A DNA stretch of 64,000 nt, taken from NCBI RefSeq assembly GCF_023008405.1, contig NZ_CP095376.1, forward strand, positions 1,202,001 through 1,266,000, in the 5' to 3' direction. The stretch is from Amycolatopsis sp. FBCC-B4732. GTDB taxonomy: Bacteria > Actinomycetota > Actinomycetes > Mycobacteriales > Pseudonocardiaceae. Below, piece by piece: positions 36,261-43,818 of this stretch. The position numbers and the translations under genes are program-made. Below the pieces are notes generated by a model. The model ran no database searches. It had not been told where the DNA came from and saw only the letters and a list, made by a program, of their open reading frames with translations. How positions within the stretch are numbered: the stretch's first letter is position 1; each line of letters starts with the position of its first letter.

Positions 36261-37148
36261 TCAGTGACGTGACCGGGGCACCTGGGCATGGACGAAGCCG
36301 CCGAAAAACCAGATCGGTCCTTGGACCGACCCGTCGGGACGTGTCAAGTATCGGCGTTGGGCCGCGGCGGCTTCCAGGTCTTCGACCAGGTGCAGCCGGT
36401 GCGCGGCGAGCAGTTCTTCGGCGCGGCCTCGCCGGATGCCCCAGCGCCACGGCTCGCCGCGCGCGGCTACCTGCCGGAGGATGGCCTGAGCCTCGGGGAT
36501 GACGGCCGTGCCGTCCAGGATTTCCTGCCAGCAGTAGTCGAAGACCAGAGAACTTCCGGGCGCCAGCCGCGCGAACCAGCGCAATGTTGTTTCGACGCTC
36601 TCCGCCCGCAGGTACGGCGTCACGCCTGACCACAGCACGACGGTCCTGAGGGTCTGGTCGAAGCCGGCCGATTGCAGAACTCCGTCCAGATCTTCTTTCT
36701 CGAGATCGACGGTCACGTACCGGACGCCGTGCTCGGGCAGGGTGCGGACGCACTCCTGCTTGCGCGCGGACATGTGCGGCTGATCCACCTCGAAGACCGA
36801 CGCAGTCCCGAGCGCCTTCCGCAGGCGGTGGACGCGGCTGTCGAAGCCGGCACCGAGGAGGACGACCTGAGACGCGCCGGCCGCTGTCGAGGCGGACAAC
36901 ACGTCGTCCATGTATTTCGTCCGAATCACCTCGTACCACATCCCCGCGGCGTGCTTCTTCCGGATGGCCCGGCTGATCAGCAAACGTATCCCGGGAACCT
37001 TGATCAAAGCAGGCAGAGGTGGCCACCACGGCAGGACCCGGGATGCGAGCAAGTCGGGATTGCGCAGTTCCCGCTCCGGCTGAAGGGCCCCTGCTGCCCG
37101 CAGCAGCGTGACCGATTCCGCTGTCGATATCGTGGGCATCTCGTTCAC
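36261..37148 (-). CDS. SAM-dependent O-methyltransferase, leucine carboxyl methyltransferase-like
   Basis: A 295-residue methyltransferase of the PPM1/LCM-like family (TIGR00027 type). The VVLLGAGFDSRVHRL SAM loop (~95-109), the FEVDQPHMSARKQE acidic strand and VTPYLRAESVETTL are typical. Members of this family methylate carboxylates or hydroxyls in actinobacterial secondary metabolism. The start lies inside the end of the SARP gene on the same strand (4-nt overlap), so both are one transcript. Confidence 0.82.
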   Translation of the reverse strand: MNEMPTISTAESVTLLRAAGALQPERELRNPDLLASRVLPWWPPLPALIKVPGIRLLISRAIRKKHAAGMWYEVIRTKYMDDVLSASTAAGASQVVLLGAGFDSRVHRLRKALGTASVFEVDQPHMSARKQECVRTLPEHGVRYVTVDLEKEDLDGVLQSAGFDQTLRTVVLWSGVTPYLRAESVETTLRWFARLAPGSSLVFDYCWQEILDGTAVIPEAQAILRQVAARGEPWRWGIRRGRAEELLAAHRLHLVEDLEAAAAQRRYLTRPDGSVQGPIWFFGGFVHAQVPRSRH

Positions 37149-40012
37149 CTCACAGGGCTGTGGTGGGCATCCAGGCGTTCTCGTACTCGATCGATCTCGG
37201 GGACGCCCAGCTGGCCGTAGAGTTCCAACGCCTGTTGCCAGTGAACGGTTGCCGAACGTGCATCAGCGTACTCGATGCGGGCGTCGCCGACCCCCTCGTG
37301 TGCGCGTGCTTCTTCGTAGCGGTTTCCGGTCTCTTTCGCGAGGTGAAGAGCTTCTTCGTACCTCTGGCAGGATTTCTCGGGTTCGCCAAGGCGGCGATGG
37401 ATCTCACCGAGCGTGCGAAGCGCTCGGTTTTCGATGTTTCTGTTCCTGGTCCGGCGCGCCAACTCCAACGCTCGCACGCAATGCTTGAAGGCCTTGCGGT
37501 GCTCGTTGATGTTGGAAAAGATTTCGCCGAGAGCGCGGAGTGCGTAGCCCTCGATCGTTTCGTTTCCCGCTCGTCGCGCGACCGACACGGCTTCCTCGTA
37601 GCTGGTGATGGCGTCCGCGTACTCGCTGCGATTGAAGTAGATTTCGCCGAGACCTCGCAGCGCATATCCCTCGAGGTCGTGATCGCCGGTTTCCCGGCCG
37701 GCGGCGAGGGTGCGAAGCAGGACGTCTGCGGCTTCTTCGTTCGAACCGAGTCTCGTGTGGACCAGGCCCAGTGCGTGCAGTGCGCGGCCCTCGAGACTGC
37801 GGTCACCCTCGTCGGCCGCGATGCGAACGGCCGCTTGGCAGTCGGCGAGTGCTTGTTGATATTGACCGAGGAACCAGCGGATGTATCCGCGGCTGGCCAG
37901 TGCGTCCGCTTCGAAGAGGACGTTGCCGAGAGACAACGCCGCGGCGAGTGCGTTCGTGTGCACGACCAGAGCCTCGTCGTGGTTGCCGGAGATGTGAAAA
38001 TACCGCCACACGGTCGACGAAAGCAGGGATGCGTGAGCCGGCCAGCCGTGCGAGGCGGAGAATTCCGACATCGCGACCAGATTCGAGCGTTCGGCGTTGA
38101 GCCAGCCGAGCGCACGGTCGTAGTCCGAGACGTCTGCAGTCGCGGCTGCGCGTTCGGGGAGTGTCGGACGGTGTGCCCCGTCGGTCGGCGCGACCGAGTC
38201 CATCGCCTTCGACGCTGTGGAAAGGTAGTAGTCGAACAATCGAGTGAGGGCCGCGCGGCGGCCCGCTTCACTGTCGGCGGCAGCCGACAGCTTGGCCGCG
38301 TGCGCCCGGATCAGATCGTGGAACCGGTACCGGGCCGGGATTGTCTGCTGAAGGAGGTGCGCGTCGACGAGGTTCTCGAGCTTCCTCTCCGCCTCCTCCG
38401 GGGCGCAACCGGTCAGCGCGGCCACCGCGTGCGGTTCGACGTCGGCACCGGGAGCCACTCCGGCCATGCGAAAGGCATGCTTCTCGTCGTCGGGAAGTTG
38501 CTCGTAGGACAGCGAAAAGGCGGCCGCGACACTGAGGTCGCCGGTTTCGAGTTCCTCGAGCCGCCGGTGGTCGTCGCGCAGCCGCGCAGCCATGAAAGAA
38601 GTGGTCCACGCCGTTCGATGGCGTAGCCGGGCTCCGGCGATCCGGATCGCCAGAGGAAGGCAACCGCACAGCCTCAGTACCTCTTCGGTGGCGCCGGGAT
38701 CGGCGAGTGGCCGGTCGTCGCCGACGACCTTCACGAACAGTTCACGCGCATCGGCGAGGGGCATCACGTCGAGCGAGACGAGGTTGGCGTCGAGATTGGT
38801 GAGCCGATGCCTGCTGGTGACCAGGGCCAGGCTCTGCGTCGATCCCGGGAGCAGGGGCTTGATCTGGGCGGTGTCGGCCGCGTTGTCCAGGACGACGAGG
38901 ACGCGCCGGCGGGCCAGCTGGGCCCGCCAAAGCGCCGACCGGTCTTCGAGTTCGGGTGGGATGACCTCGGTGCCCAACCCGAGCGCCCGCAACAACTTCT
39001 CCAGGGCCGCTGACGGCGACATGGGCGTCCGGCCGGGGGTGTGCGCGTTCAGGTCCACGAAGAGCTGAGCGTCGGGGAACCTCCCGGCGAGCCGGTGTGC
39101 CACGTGCACCGCGAGTGTTGTCTTGCCGACGCCGGCCATCCCGTCGATCGCGGAGATCACCACGGTACCGCCCGCGGTTCTCGCGGAGACCGACAGGATT
39201 CGTTCGAGCGCGGGCCGCCGGCCGGTGAAGTAGCTGATGTCGCGAGGCAGGTCGTTGCGAGGCGTCCATTGTTCGGCGGCAGGTGCGGAAGGCGTGTTGG
39301 TGACCTGTTCTCGCAGGCGTTTCAGCTCGGGGCCTGGAGCGATTCCGAGCTGCTCACCCAGCGCGTTCTCGATGCGCTTGTAGGCGAGCAGGGCCTGGGC
39401 GGGTGTACCCGACCGGTGCCACGCGACCATCAATTGAGCGGCGAGCCGTTCCCGGAGCGGATGCTCTTCCGCCCACCGTGTCAGCTCGTCCGTGAGCTGA
39501 CGGTGCCGGCCCAGCTCCAGCTCGAGCGCCACGCACTCTTCGTAGGCGGCAAGCCGTTGTTCCTGGAGCCCGGTGATCTGCGGAGCCAGGGCCGGGCACT
39601 CGAGCCCGGCCAGCACGGCGCCCCGCCACATGCCCAACGCGCTACGAAATTCGTCGACTGCGTCCGCCATTCGCGATGTTTTTCGCATTTCCCGTGCCAG
39701 TTGGAGGCGGCTTGTGAAGTCGATTGCGTCCAGTGTGCCGGCGGCCAGGACGTAACCCCTCGACGCGTATTCGATGACGTGCCCGTTGCCCCCAAGGGCT
39801 CCCCGAAGGTTTGAAACGGCGTTGCGGACCTGCTTCTCGGCGCTGGGAGGAGGTTCGGACTCCCACACCACGTCGACGAGGGTTTCGATCGGAACGACGT
39901 GGCCATGGGCCAACAGGAGAGCAGCGAGGACTTTCTGCTGCTTCGGCCCGCCGAGCGGCAGTCGCCGGTCACCATCTGTCACCTCCAGAGGTCCCAGCAC
40001 GCCAAATCGCAC
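37145..40012 (-). CDS. SARP-family regulator with NB-ARC and TPR domains (AfsR-like)
   Basis: A 955-residue regulator. An OmpR-type DNA-binding domain (~1-90) and a BTAD domain (~97-240) form the SARP part. Next is an NB-ARC ATPase with P-loop GMAGVGKTT (291-299) and VVLDNAAD, then at least six TPR-like repeats at ~690-945 (ALRGLGEIYFNRSEYADAI and ALRALGEIFSNINEHRKAF are obvious units). AfsR-type SARPs activate antibiotic clusters in Streptomyces by recruiting RNA polymerase at spaced direct repeats. It is a likely activator of the nearby cluster. GTG start after GGGAGGGG. Confidence 0.9.
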   Translation of the reverse strand: MRFGVLGPLEVTDGDRRLPLGGPKQQKVLAALLLAHGHVVPIETLVDVVWESEPPPSAEKQVRNAVSNLRGALGGNGHVIEYASRGYVLAAGTLDAIDFTSRLQLAREMRKTSRMADAVDEFRSALGMWRGAVLAGLECPALAPQITGLQEQRLAAYEECVALELELGRHRQLTDELTRWAEEHPLRERLAAQLMVAWHRSGTPAQALLAYKRIENALGEQLGIAPGPELKRLREQVTNTPSAPAAEQWTPRNDLPRDISYFTGRRPALERILSVSARTAGGTVVISAIDGMAGVGKTTLAVHVAHRLAGRFPDAQLFVDLNAHTPGRTPMSPSAALEKLLRALGLGTEVIPPELEDRSALWRAQLARRRVLVVLDNAADTAQIKPLLPGSTQSLALVTSRHRLTNLDANLVSLDVMPLADARELFVKVVGDDRPLADPGATEEVLRLCGCLPLAIRIAGARLRHRTAWTTSFMAARLRDDHRRLEELETGDLSVAAAFSLSYEQLPDDEKHAFRMAGVAPGADVEPHAVAALTGCAPEEAERKLENLVDAHLLQQTIPARYRFHDLIRAHAAKLSAAADSEAGRRAALTRLFDYYLSTASKAMDSVAPTDGAHRPTLPERAAATADVSDYDRALGWLNAERSNLVAMSEFSASHGWPAHASLLSSTVWRYFHISGNHDEALVVHTNALAAALSLGNVLFEADALASRGYIRWFLGQYQQALADCQAAVRIAADEGDRSLEGRALHALGLVHTRLGSNEEAADVLLRTLAAGRETGDHDLEGYALRGLGEIYFNRSEYADAITSYEEAVSVARRAGNETIEGYALRALGEIFSNINEHRKAFKHCVRALELARRTRNRNIENRALRTLGEIHRRLGEPEKSCQRYEEALHLAKETGNRYEEARAHEGVGDARIEYADARSATVHWQQALELYGQLGVPEIDRVRERLDAHHSPVR

Positions 40013-40422
40013 AGCGTCCCCTCCCTTGGACGTACCTGATCATGACAACAATACCAAGATTCGCAAAGGGAGCGAGGACAGAACGAGGACGGCCTGAGGC
40101 AGCATCTCTCACCGTCGGCCGTGGCGCCGAATGCTCGACGGTGAGCCGAAAGGGGCAGTGTTGCGGCACAGAAGTCGTCGTCAGGACACGGAAAAGCGAG
40201 CAACACGGCCGGGCCGGAGAGCCGGAAAAGGCCGCGGCCGGGCGCGATTCGCGGCCTGGATGACCGGGGCCGGCCCACGTCAACTCGCTGCGCGCCTTTT
40301 TGCGGCACCTTGGAAGCAATGGTCTCCTCGGGAACCCTGTCGTCGCCGTGCGTGCTCGCCCGCGTCGAGCCGTCGTAGCCGCACGCCCGGTGGACAGGTA
40401 CGAAATCGAGGGGATCGCAACG
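40013..40422. other. Intergenic region upstream of the SARP gene
   Basis: No supportable gene in ~410 bases. It contains a perfect 10-bp inverted repeat, CTCACCGTCG (40108-40117) and CGACGGTGAG (40136-40145), separated by 18 nt. This could be an operator for the leftward SARP gene or an RNA hairpin. A weak leftward promoter may lie near 40040-40070. Confidence 0.45.
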
Positions 40423-40668
40423 ATGATCATCAGCCGCGCGGACATGACTGCCCACATCGAAGCAGGTCGGGCCCGGCCCTGGACCCGGGCACTCGGGTCG
40501 GAAAACATGGTTCCCGCGGTCGCGCAACTGAATGGCGAGTGGTTCGTCGTCGTGGCCGGAACCGACGGGTACCAGCGAGCACCGGAACCGTTGGCCTGGC
40601 TGCTCACGGCTGCGCAGCTGGTGCTGGGAGCCGGCGACGAGGAGACGTCAGCGGGCAATGTCACCTGA
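40423..40668 (+). CDS. Hypothetical protein, 81 aa
   Basis: Not recognised. A small protein starting MIISRADMTAHIEAG with a clear GAGGGG ribosome-binding site 7-8 nt before ATG. It has ordinary composition, a likely beta hairpin (VPAVAQLNGEWFVVVAGTDG) and a C-terminal helix, with no signal peptide or metal motif. It faces the EspR-like gene. Confidence 0.6.
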   Translation: MIISRADMTAHIEAGRARPWTRALGSENMVPAVAQLNGEWFVVVAGTDGYQRAPEPLAWLLTAAQLVLGAGDEETSAGNVT

Positions 40669-40882
40669 ATCGGTGCCGGTGCACGGCGGTGGCTGCCGGG
40701 ACCGGGTGGTTCCGCTCATCGGGACCGGGGAACATCGCCTTTTCGCACCGCCGCTCACCGGCGATGGCGAGCAGTCACGCAGCTGCGGCCGTGAATGCGT
40801 GGTGGCCGTGCCCGGCGCGGTGCCGGTCCGCATTCGATGCGCCGGCTCAGCGAGCCCGCGAACCGGCACCGGCGGCGGAGCG

Positions 40883-41677
40883 CTACCCCTCGGTCGCCGG
40901 CTTCGCCCCGCCGTCGCGCTTCGCCGTCTCGACCTGGAGGAAGGCCTGAACCATCTGGGCCATCGCCTCGCGGCCGGCGAAGGTCTTGACCTTGGCCAGT
41001 TCCAGCGCGAGCTGAAGCACGCCGGCCTCCCGCAAGTCGCGCAGCACGGCCAGTCGCGGGTTGACGCGCTCGGCGGCCGTGCCGTCGACGAGGTAGGAGA
41101 CCGTGACGCCGAACAACGCGGCCAGCTTTCGCAACGAACGGATGCCGATGTCGACGTCGGCACCCGCACGCAGGCCTTGGAGGTCCTCCGGAGCGCAGTC
41201 GATGGCCTCGGCGACCTCGACGTCGGTGTACTCCTGGTCGCCGCCGCCGGGGCGCACCGCATCGAAACAGGCGTTGAGCCGGTCGGCCAGGGTCTGGTCG
41301 CCCTGGCCGGCGTGGGTCGCGGCCACCCGCTGGTCGACCTCGGCCACCGGGTCCGTGTCGTCCTCGGCCAGGTAGGAGACTGGGACCCCGAACACCGTCG
41401 CCAGCTTTCGCAGCACCTTGATGGTGGGGTTGTCCTTCTCCCCCCGGCGCAGGTAGCCGATGTACTCCGGCGTGCTGCCGACCGCGGTGGCCACCTCAGC
41501 GTAGGTCCACGGCCGCAGCGCTCGCTCGATCGTGTGGTCGCCGCCGGCGGCGGCGACGGCCCGAGCGTGCTCCTTGTCCGTGACTTCGCGCAAAACCGTG
41601 GTGAACAGGTAGTCGAGCTTGGCCGCGAGGGTGGGGTGCCGGCTCGAGCTGGTCCCGGCCTTCGACGGAGCGGACAT
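40883..41677 (-). CDS. Tandem EspR-like XRE-family regulator
   Basis: A 264-residue protein built from two similar halves. Each starts with (T/Q)LA(A/D)(K/R)L(D/N)xxF and ends in an HTH followed by (I)xxLRKLAxxFGVxVSYL (~80-100 and ~175-195). That layout is the one of mycobacterial EspR (132 aa), here duplicated in one chain; the C-terminal ~60 residues add an EspR-like dimerisation helix region. EspR is a nucleoid-associated regulator of ESX genes. Start ATG after AAGGGGACTGA. It diverges from the next gene across a 402-nt region. Confidence 0.8.
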   Translation of the reverse strand: MSAPSKAGTSSSRHPTLAAKLDYLFTTVLREVTDKEHARAVAAAGGDHTIERALRPWTYAEVATAVGSTPEYIGYLRRGEKDNPTIKVLRKLATVFGVPVSYLAEDDTDPVAEVDQRVAATHAGQGDQTLADRLNACFDAVRPGGGDQEYTDVEVAEAIDCAPEDLQGLRAGADVDIGIRSLRKLAALFGVTVSYLVDGTAAERVNPRLAVLRDLREAGVLQLALELAKVKTFAGREAMAQMVQAFLQVETAKRDGGAKPATEG

Positions 41678-42079
41678 GGCTCAGTCCCCTTGCATCTCCT
41701 GCGGCTGCCTTCGACAACTCTAACCGATGTGGGGCGGCGTGACGCGGGCGCTTGCCATCGCAGTTAGCCCGACTGGCTCGTTGCCGGCTACCGACCGTCG
41801 CAACGTTGGTCTGATGGGGGTAGATCGAATCGCGTGGTGGCCGGAAGTCGCCAAACTGACTTAGAGTCGTATCGCGGATGGTCTTGAAATGAGTTAGGTC
41901 AGACACCGTGTGGGCGCCATGAGGGGTGGGCGCGGTCCACGAGAACGACGTTCGGGGCTTCAGACGCCAGTGCCGTCAGCCGGCGCGCTGTGCGAACCCG
42001 GCTCGGGTCGGCGCTGGGTGGGCGTGCTCGGACACCTTCAGGCTGAGGCCGGGCGCTCAAGGCGAGGGGAGGATTACGC
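41678..42079. other. Divergent intergenic region between EspR-like and unknown gene
   Basis: No supportable gene. Reading leftward, TAGAGT near 41722-41717 is a possible -10 of the EspR-like gene. GGGGAGG at 42065-42071 is the ribosome-binding site for the rightward gene. Nothing else stands out. Confidence 0.4.
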
Positions 42080-42889
42080 ATGGGTACTGCCCGTGAAGAC
42101 GACACTGTGGTCGTGATGTGGTCGAATCCCGACAAGAGCCATCGGGATCCCGGCACCTACGAGTCGGCGCATCTCTTTCCAGGACAGCAGATGTGCTTCG
42201 GCATCTCGAGCCGGTCCGGGGCTTTCGACCCGCGCCCGGCACGCAGTGTCGGGGCCTTCGAAATCGTGTCGGGCAACTTGCACATCTCGAACTTCACCTC
42301 CACCACGACCTTCGCGATCGAGAATCTCGAGGGGGGCGCCGAACTCGTCAAAGTCACTTCGCGACGCCGCCGGATGGTGATCCCGTTCGAGATGTCGCGC
42401 GTTCTCATCCCGTCGTGGGCCGGGCTGATCGCGGTCACGGTCTTCGGCAGGCCGCCGGAAGTGGTTCACGAAGCGGGGGTCGTCGACCTGCCCGAGTCAT
42501 CGCCGTTCCAGCTGGACGAGACCAGCAAGTACTTCCTGGTGCTGGTCGCGCTCTGTGAACCGCGGCTGCGCGGTTCCTCCATGGCAGCGGTGCCCTCCGT
42601 CCAGGAGGTCGTCGATCGGCTCCGGCAGAACGACCGCTTCAAGGAGGCGAACCGCAGCAGCGTGAACTACCACATCGACTACCTCCGCGAACGGAAGCTG
42701 CGGGTCGAGCAGTGGGCGATGTACTCCGCCAACGGGCGCATGCACTCGAAGCGTGAGGCGCTTGTTTCCTTCGCATTGCGCTACGACCTCGTGCGAGAGG
42801 AACACCTCAGCCTCCTTTCGCCGCCCGTCACACCGGTGGCGTCTCGAGACGACGTGGTCGTCCCGAGAGTGGGAATCCACACTGCTTGA
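42080..42889 (+). CDS. Unknown protein with FHA-like N-terminus and winged-helix-like C-terminus
   Basis: A 269-residue protein without a signal peptide. Residues ~30-105 look all-beta and loosely FHA-like (RSVGAFEIVSGNLHISNFTS, then IENLEGGAELVKV). Residues ~175-215 resemble a winged helix (VQEVVDRLRQNDRFKEANRSSVNYHIDYLRERK in two pieces). FHA plus HTH would suggest a phosphothreonine-sensing regulator, but the fit to FHA is weak. A strong GGGGAGG precedes the ATG. It diverges from the EspR-like gene and converges on the next one. Confidence 0.5.
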   Translation: MGTAREDDTVVVMWSNPDKSHRDPGTYESAHLFPGQQMCFGISSRSGAFDPRPARSVGAFEIVSGNLHISNFTSTTTFAIENLEGGAELVKVTSRRRRMVIPFEMSRVLIPSWAGLIAVTVFGRPPEVVHEAGVVDLPESSPFQLDETSKYFLVLVALCEPRLRGSSMAAVPSVQEVVDRLRQNDRFKEANRSSVNYHIDYLRERKLRVEQWAMYSANGRMHSKREALVSFALRYDLVREEHLSLLSPPVTPVASRDDVVVPRVGIHTA

Positions 42890-42965
42890 GGACGGAACCC
42901 CAGGTCGGCCGCTGGTACCGGTGTCACACCGGGATCGAGGTCACAGCAGCGTCGGCCGGCACAGT

Positions 42966-43604
42966 TCACCCGTTCTCCACGTGCGGGGACTCGATGGTCA
43001 ACGGTGGCACGGCGTCGCCGGTGAGTTGGTTCAGGTGGGTGACCGTGCGGTCCAGGTGCTCGGCGAGGCGGGGGATGGTGCTCGGTGGCAGGTAGGAATC
43101 GGCGCCGGCGTTGAGCAGGCGGCGAACCGGACCCTGGTAGCTCACGCCGAGTTCACTGTCTTCGATCTCCGTGATGATCACCCGGGCTTTCGGGAACATG
43201 GCCCGGAAGCTTCCGATCAGCTGGGGGCTGATCGGCGGCACCAACAGTACGTCGACGCTCTTCGGGGCCGACTTCATGTCCAGCACGATGTAGTCGGGCC
43301 CGAGCTTGTCCGACAACGACGACCGGGCCGACTCCGACAGCTTCATCGCGGTAGCCACCACAGTCACGTCTTCGCCGGCCGGCGAGCCTTCGGCCGTCGA
43401 GTGGTGCCGGCCGAGGGTGTCGGCGGTCTCGGCGCCGAACGCGCCGCGCGCGCTGGAAATGGTCGCGATCGGTTCCCCGTTTCGGGTGATGAGCAGATCT
43501 TCGCCGGAGCCGAGGGCATCAATGAGCGCGACGAGGCCTTCGGGCAGAAGAGCGGCGTCGATTCGCCCCGCGGGCTGTTCACTCACTGTCAGTCCGGAAG
43601 ACAC
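42966..43604 (-). CDS. Unknown two-part protein (antitoxin-like N-terminus, receiver-like C-terminus)
   Basis: A 212-residue protein. Residues ~23-50 (GLVALIDALGSGEDLLITRNG then EPIATI) resemble the Phd/prevent-host-death type antitoxin strand-helix-strand. Residues ~85-200 have the alternating hydrophobic strand and helix pattern of a receiver-like fold, including ARVIITEIED and RRLLNAGADSYLPPSTIPRL. No phospho-acceptor Asp with the expected surroundings is obvious. Function unknown. It is the last leftward gene before the biosynthetic cluster. Confidence 0.5.
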   Translation of the reverse strand: MSSGLTVSEQPAGRIDAALLPEGLVALIDALGSGEDLLITRNGEPIATISSARGAFGAETADTLGRHHSTAEGSPAGEDVTVVATAMKLSESARSSLSDKLGPDYIVLDMKSAPKSVDVLLVPPISPQLIGSFRAMFPKARVIITEIEDSELGVSYQGPVRRLLNAGADSYLPPSTIPRLAEHLDRTVTHLNQLTGDAVPPLTIESPHVENG

Positions 43605-43719
43605 GGGAAACCGCGACGGCGTGGGTGCTTGGCGAGGACGTCACGACGATTGATTGTTCCACACCTGATCGGGCTTCGGCCAATCGGCGCCAGCTGCCCC
43701 CTCGGTCGGCGCGCCGCTC

Positions 43720-43738
43720 CTGACCGGTGTCAGTACGG
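43720..43738. promoter_or_regulatory. CTGAC-N4-GTCAG-TACGG element, copy 1
   Basis: CTGAC-CGGT-GTCAG followed by TACGG. A 14-bp palindrome plus a conserved pentamer, 80 nt before the start of the first NRPS gene. Copies 2 and 3 precede other cluster operons. Confidence 0.65.
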
Positions 43739-43818
43739 TCCGCCGCGTGGATCGACAATCCTGCTGAAGCCGGTCAATCCCACCGGACGATGTCGTCGAA
43801 GTCGAGCGGAAGGCGGCC

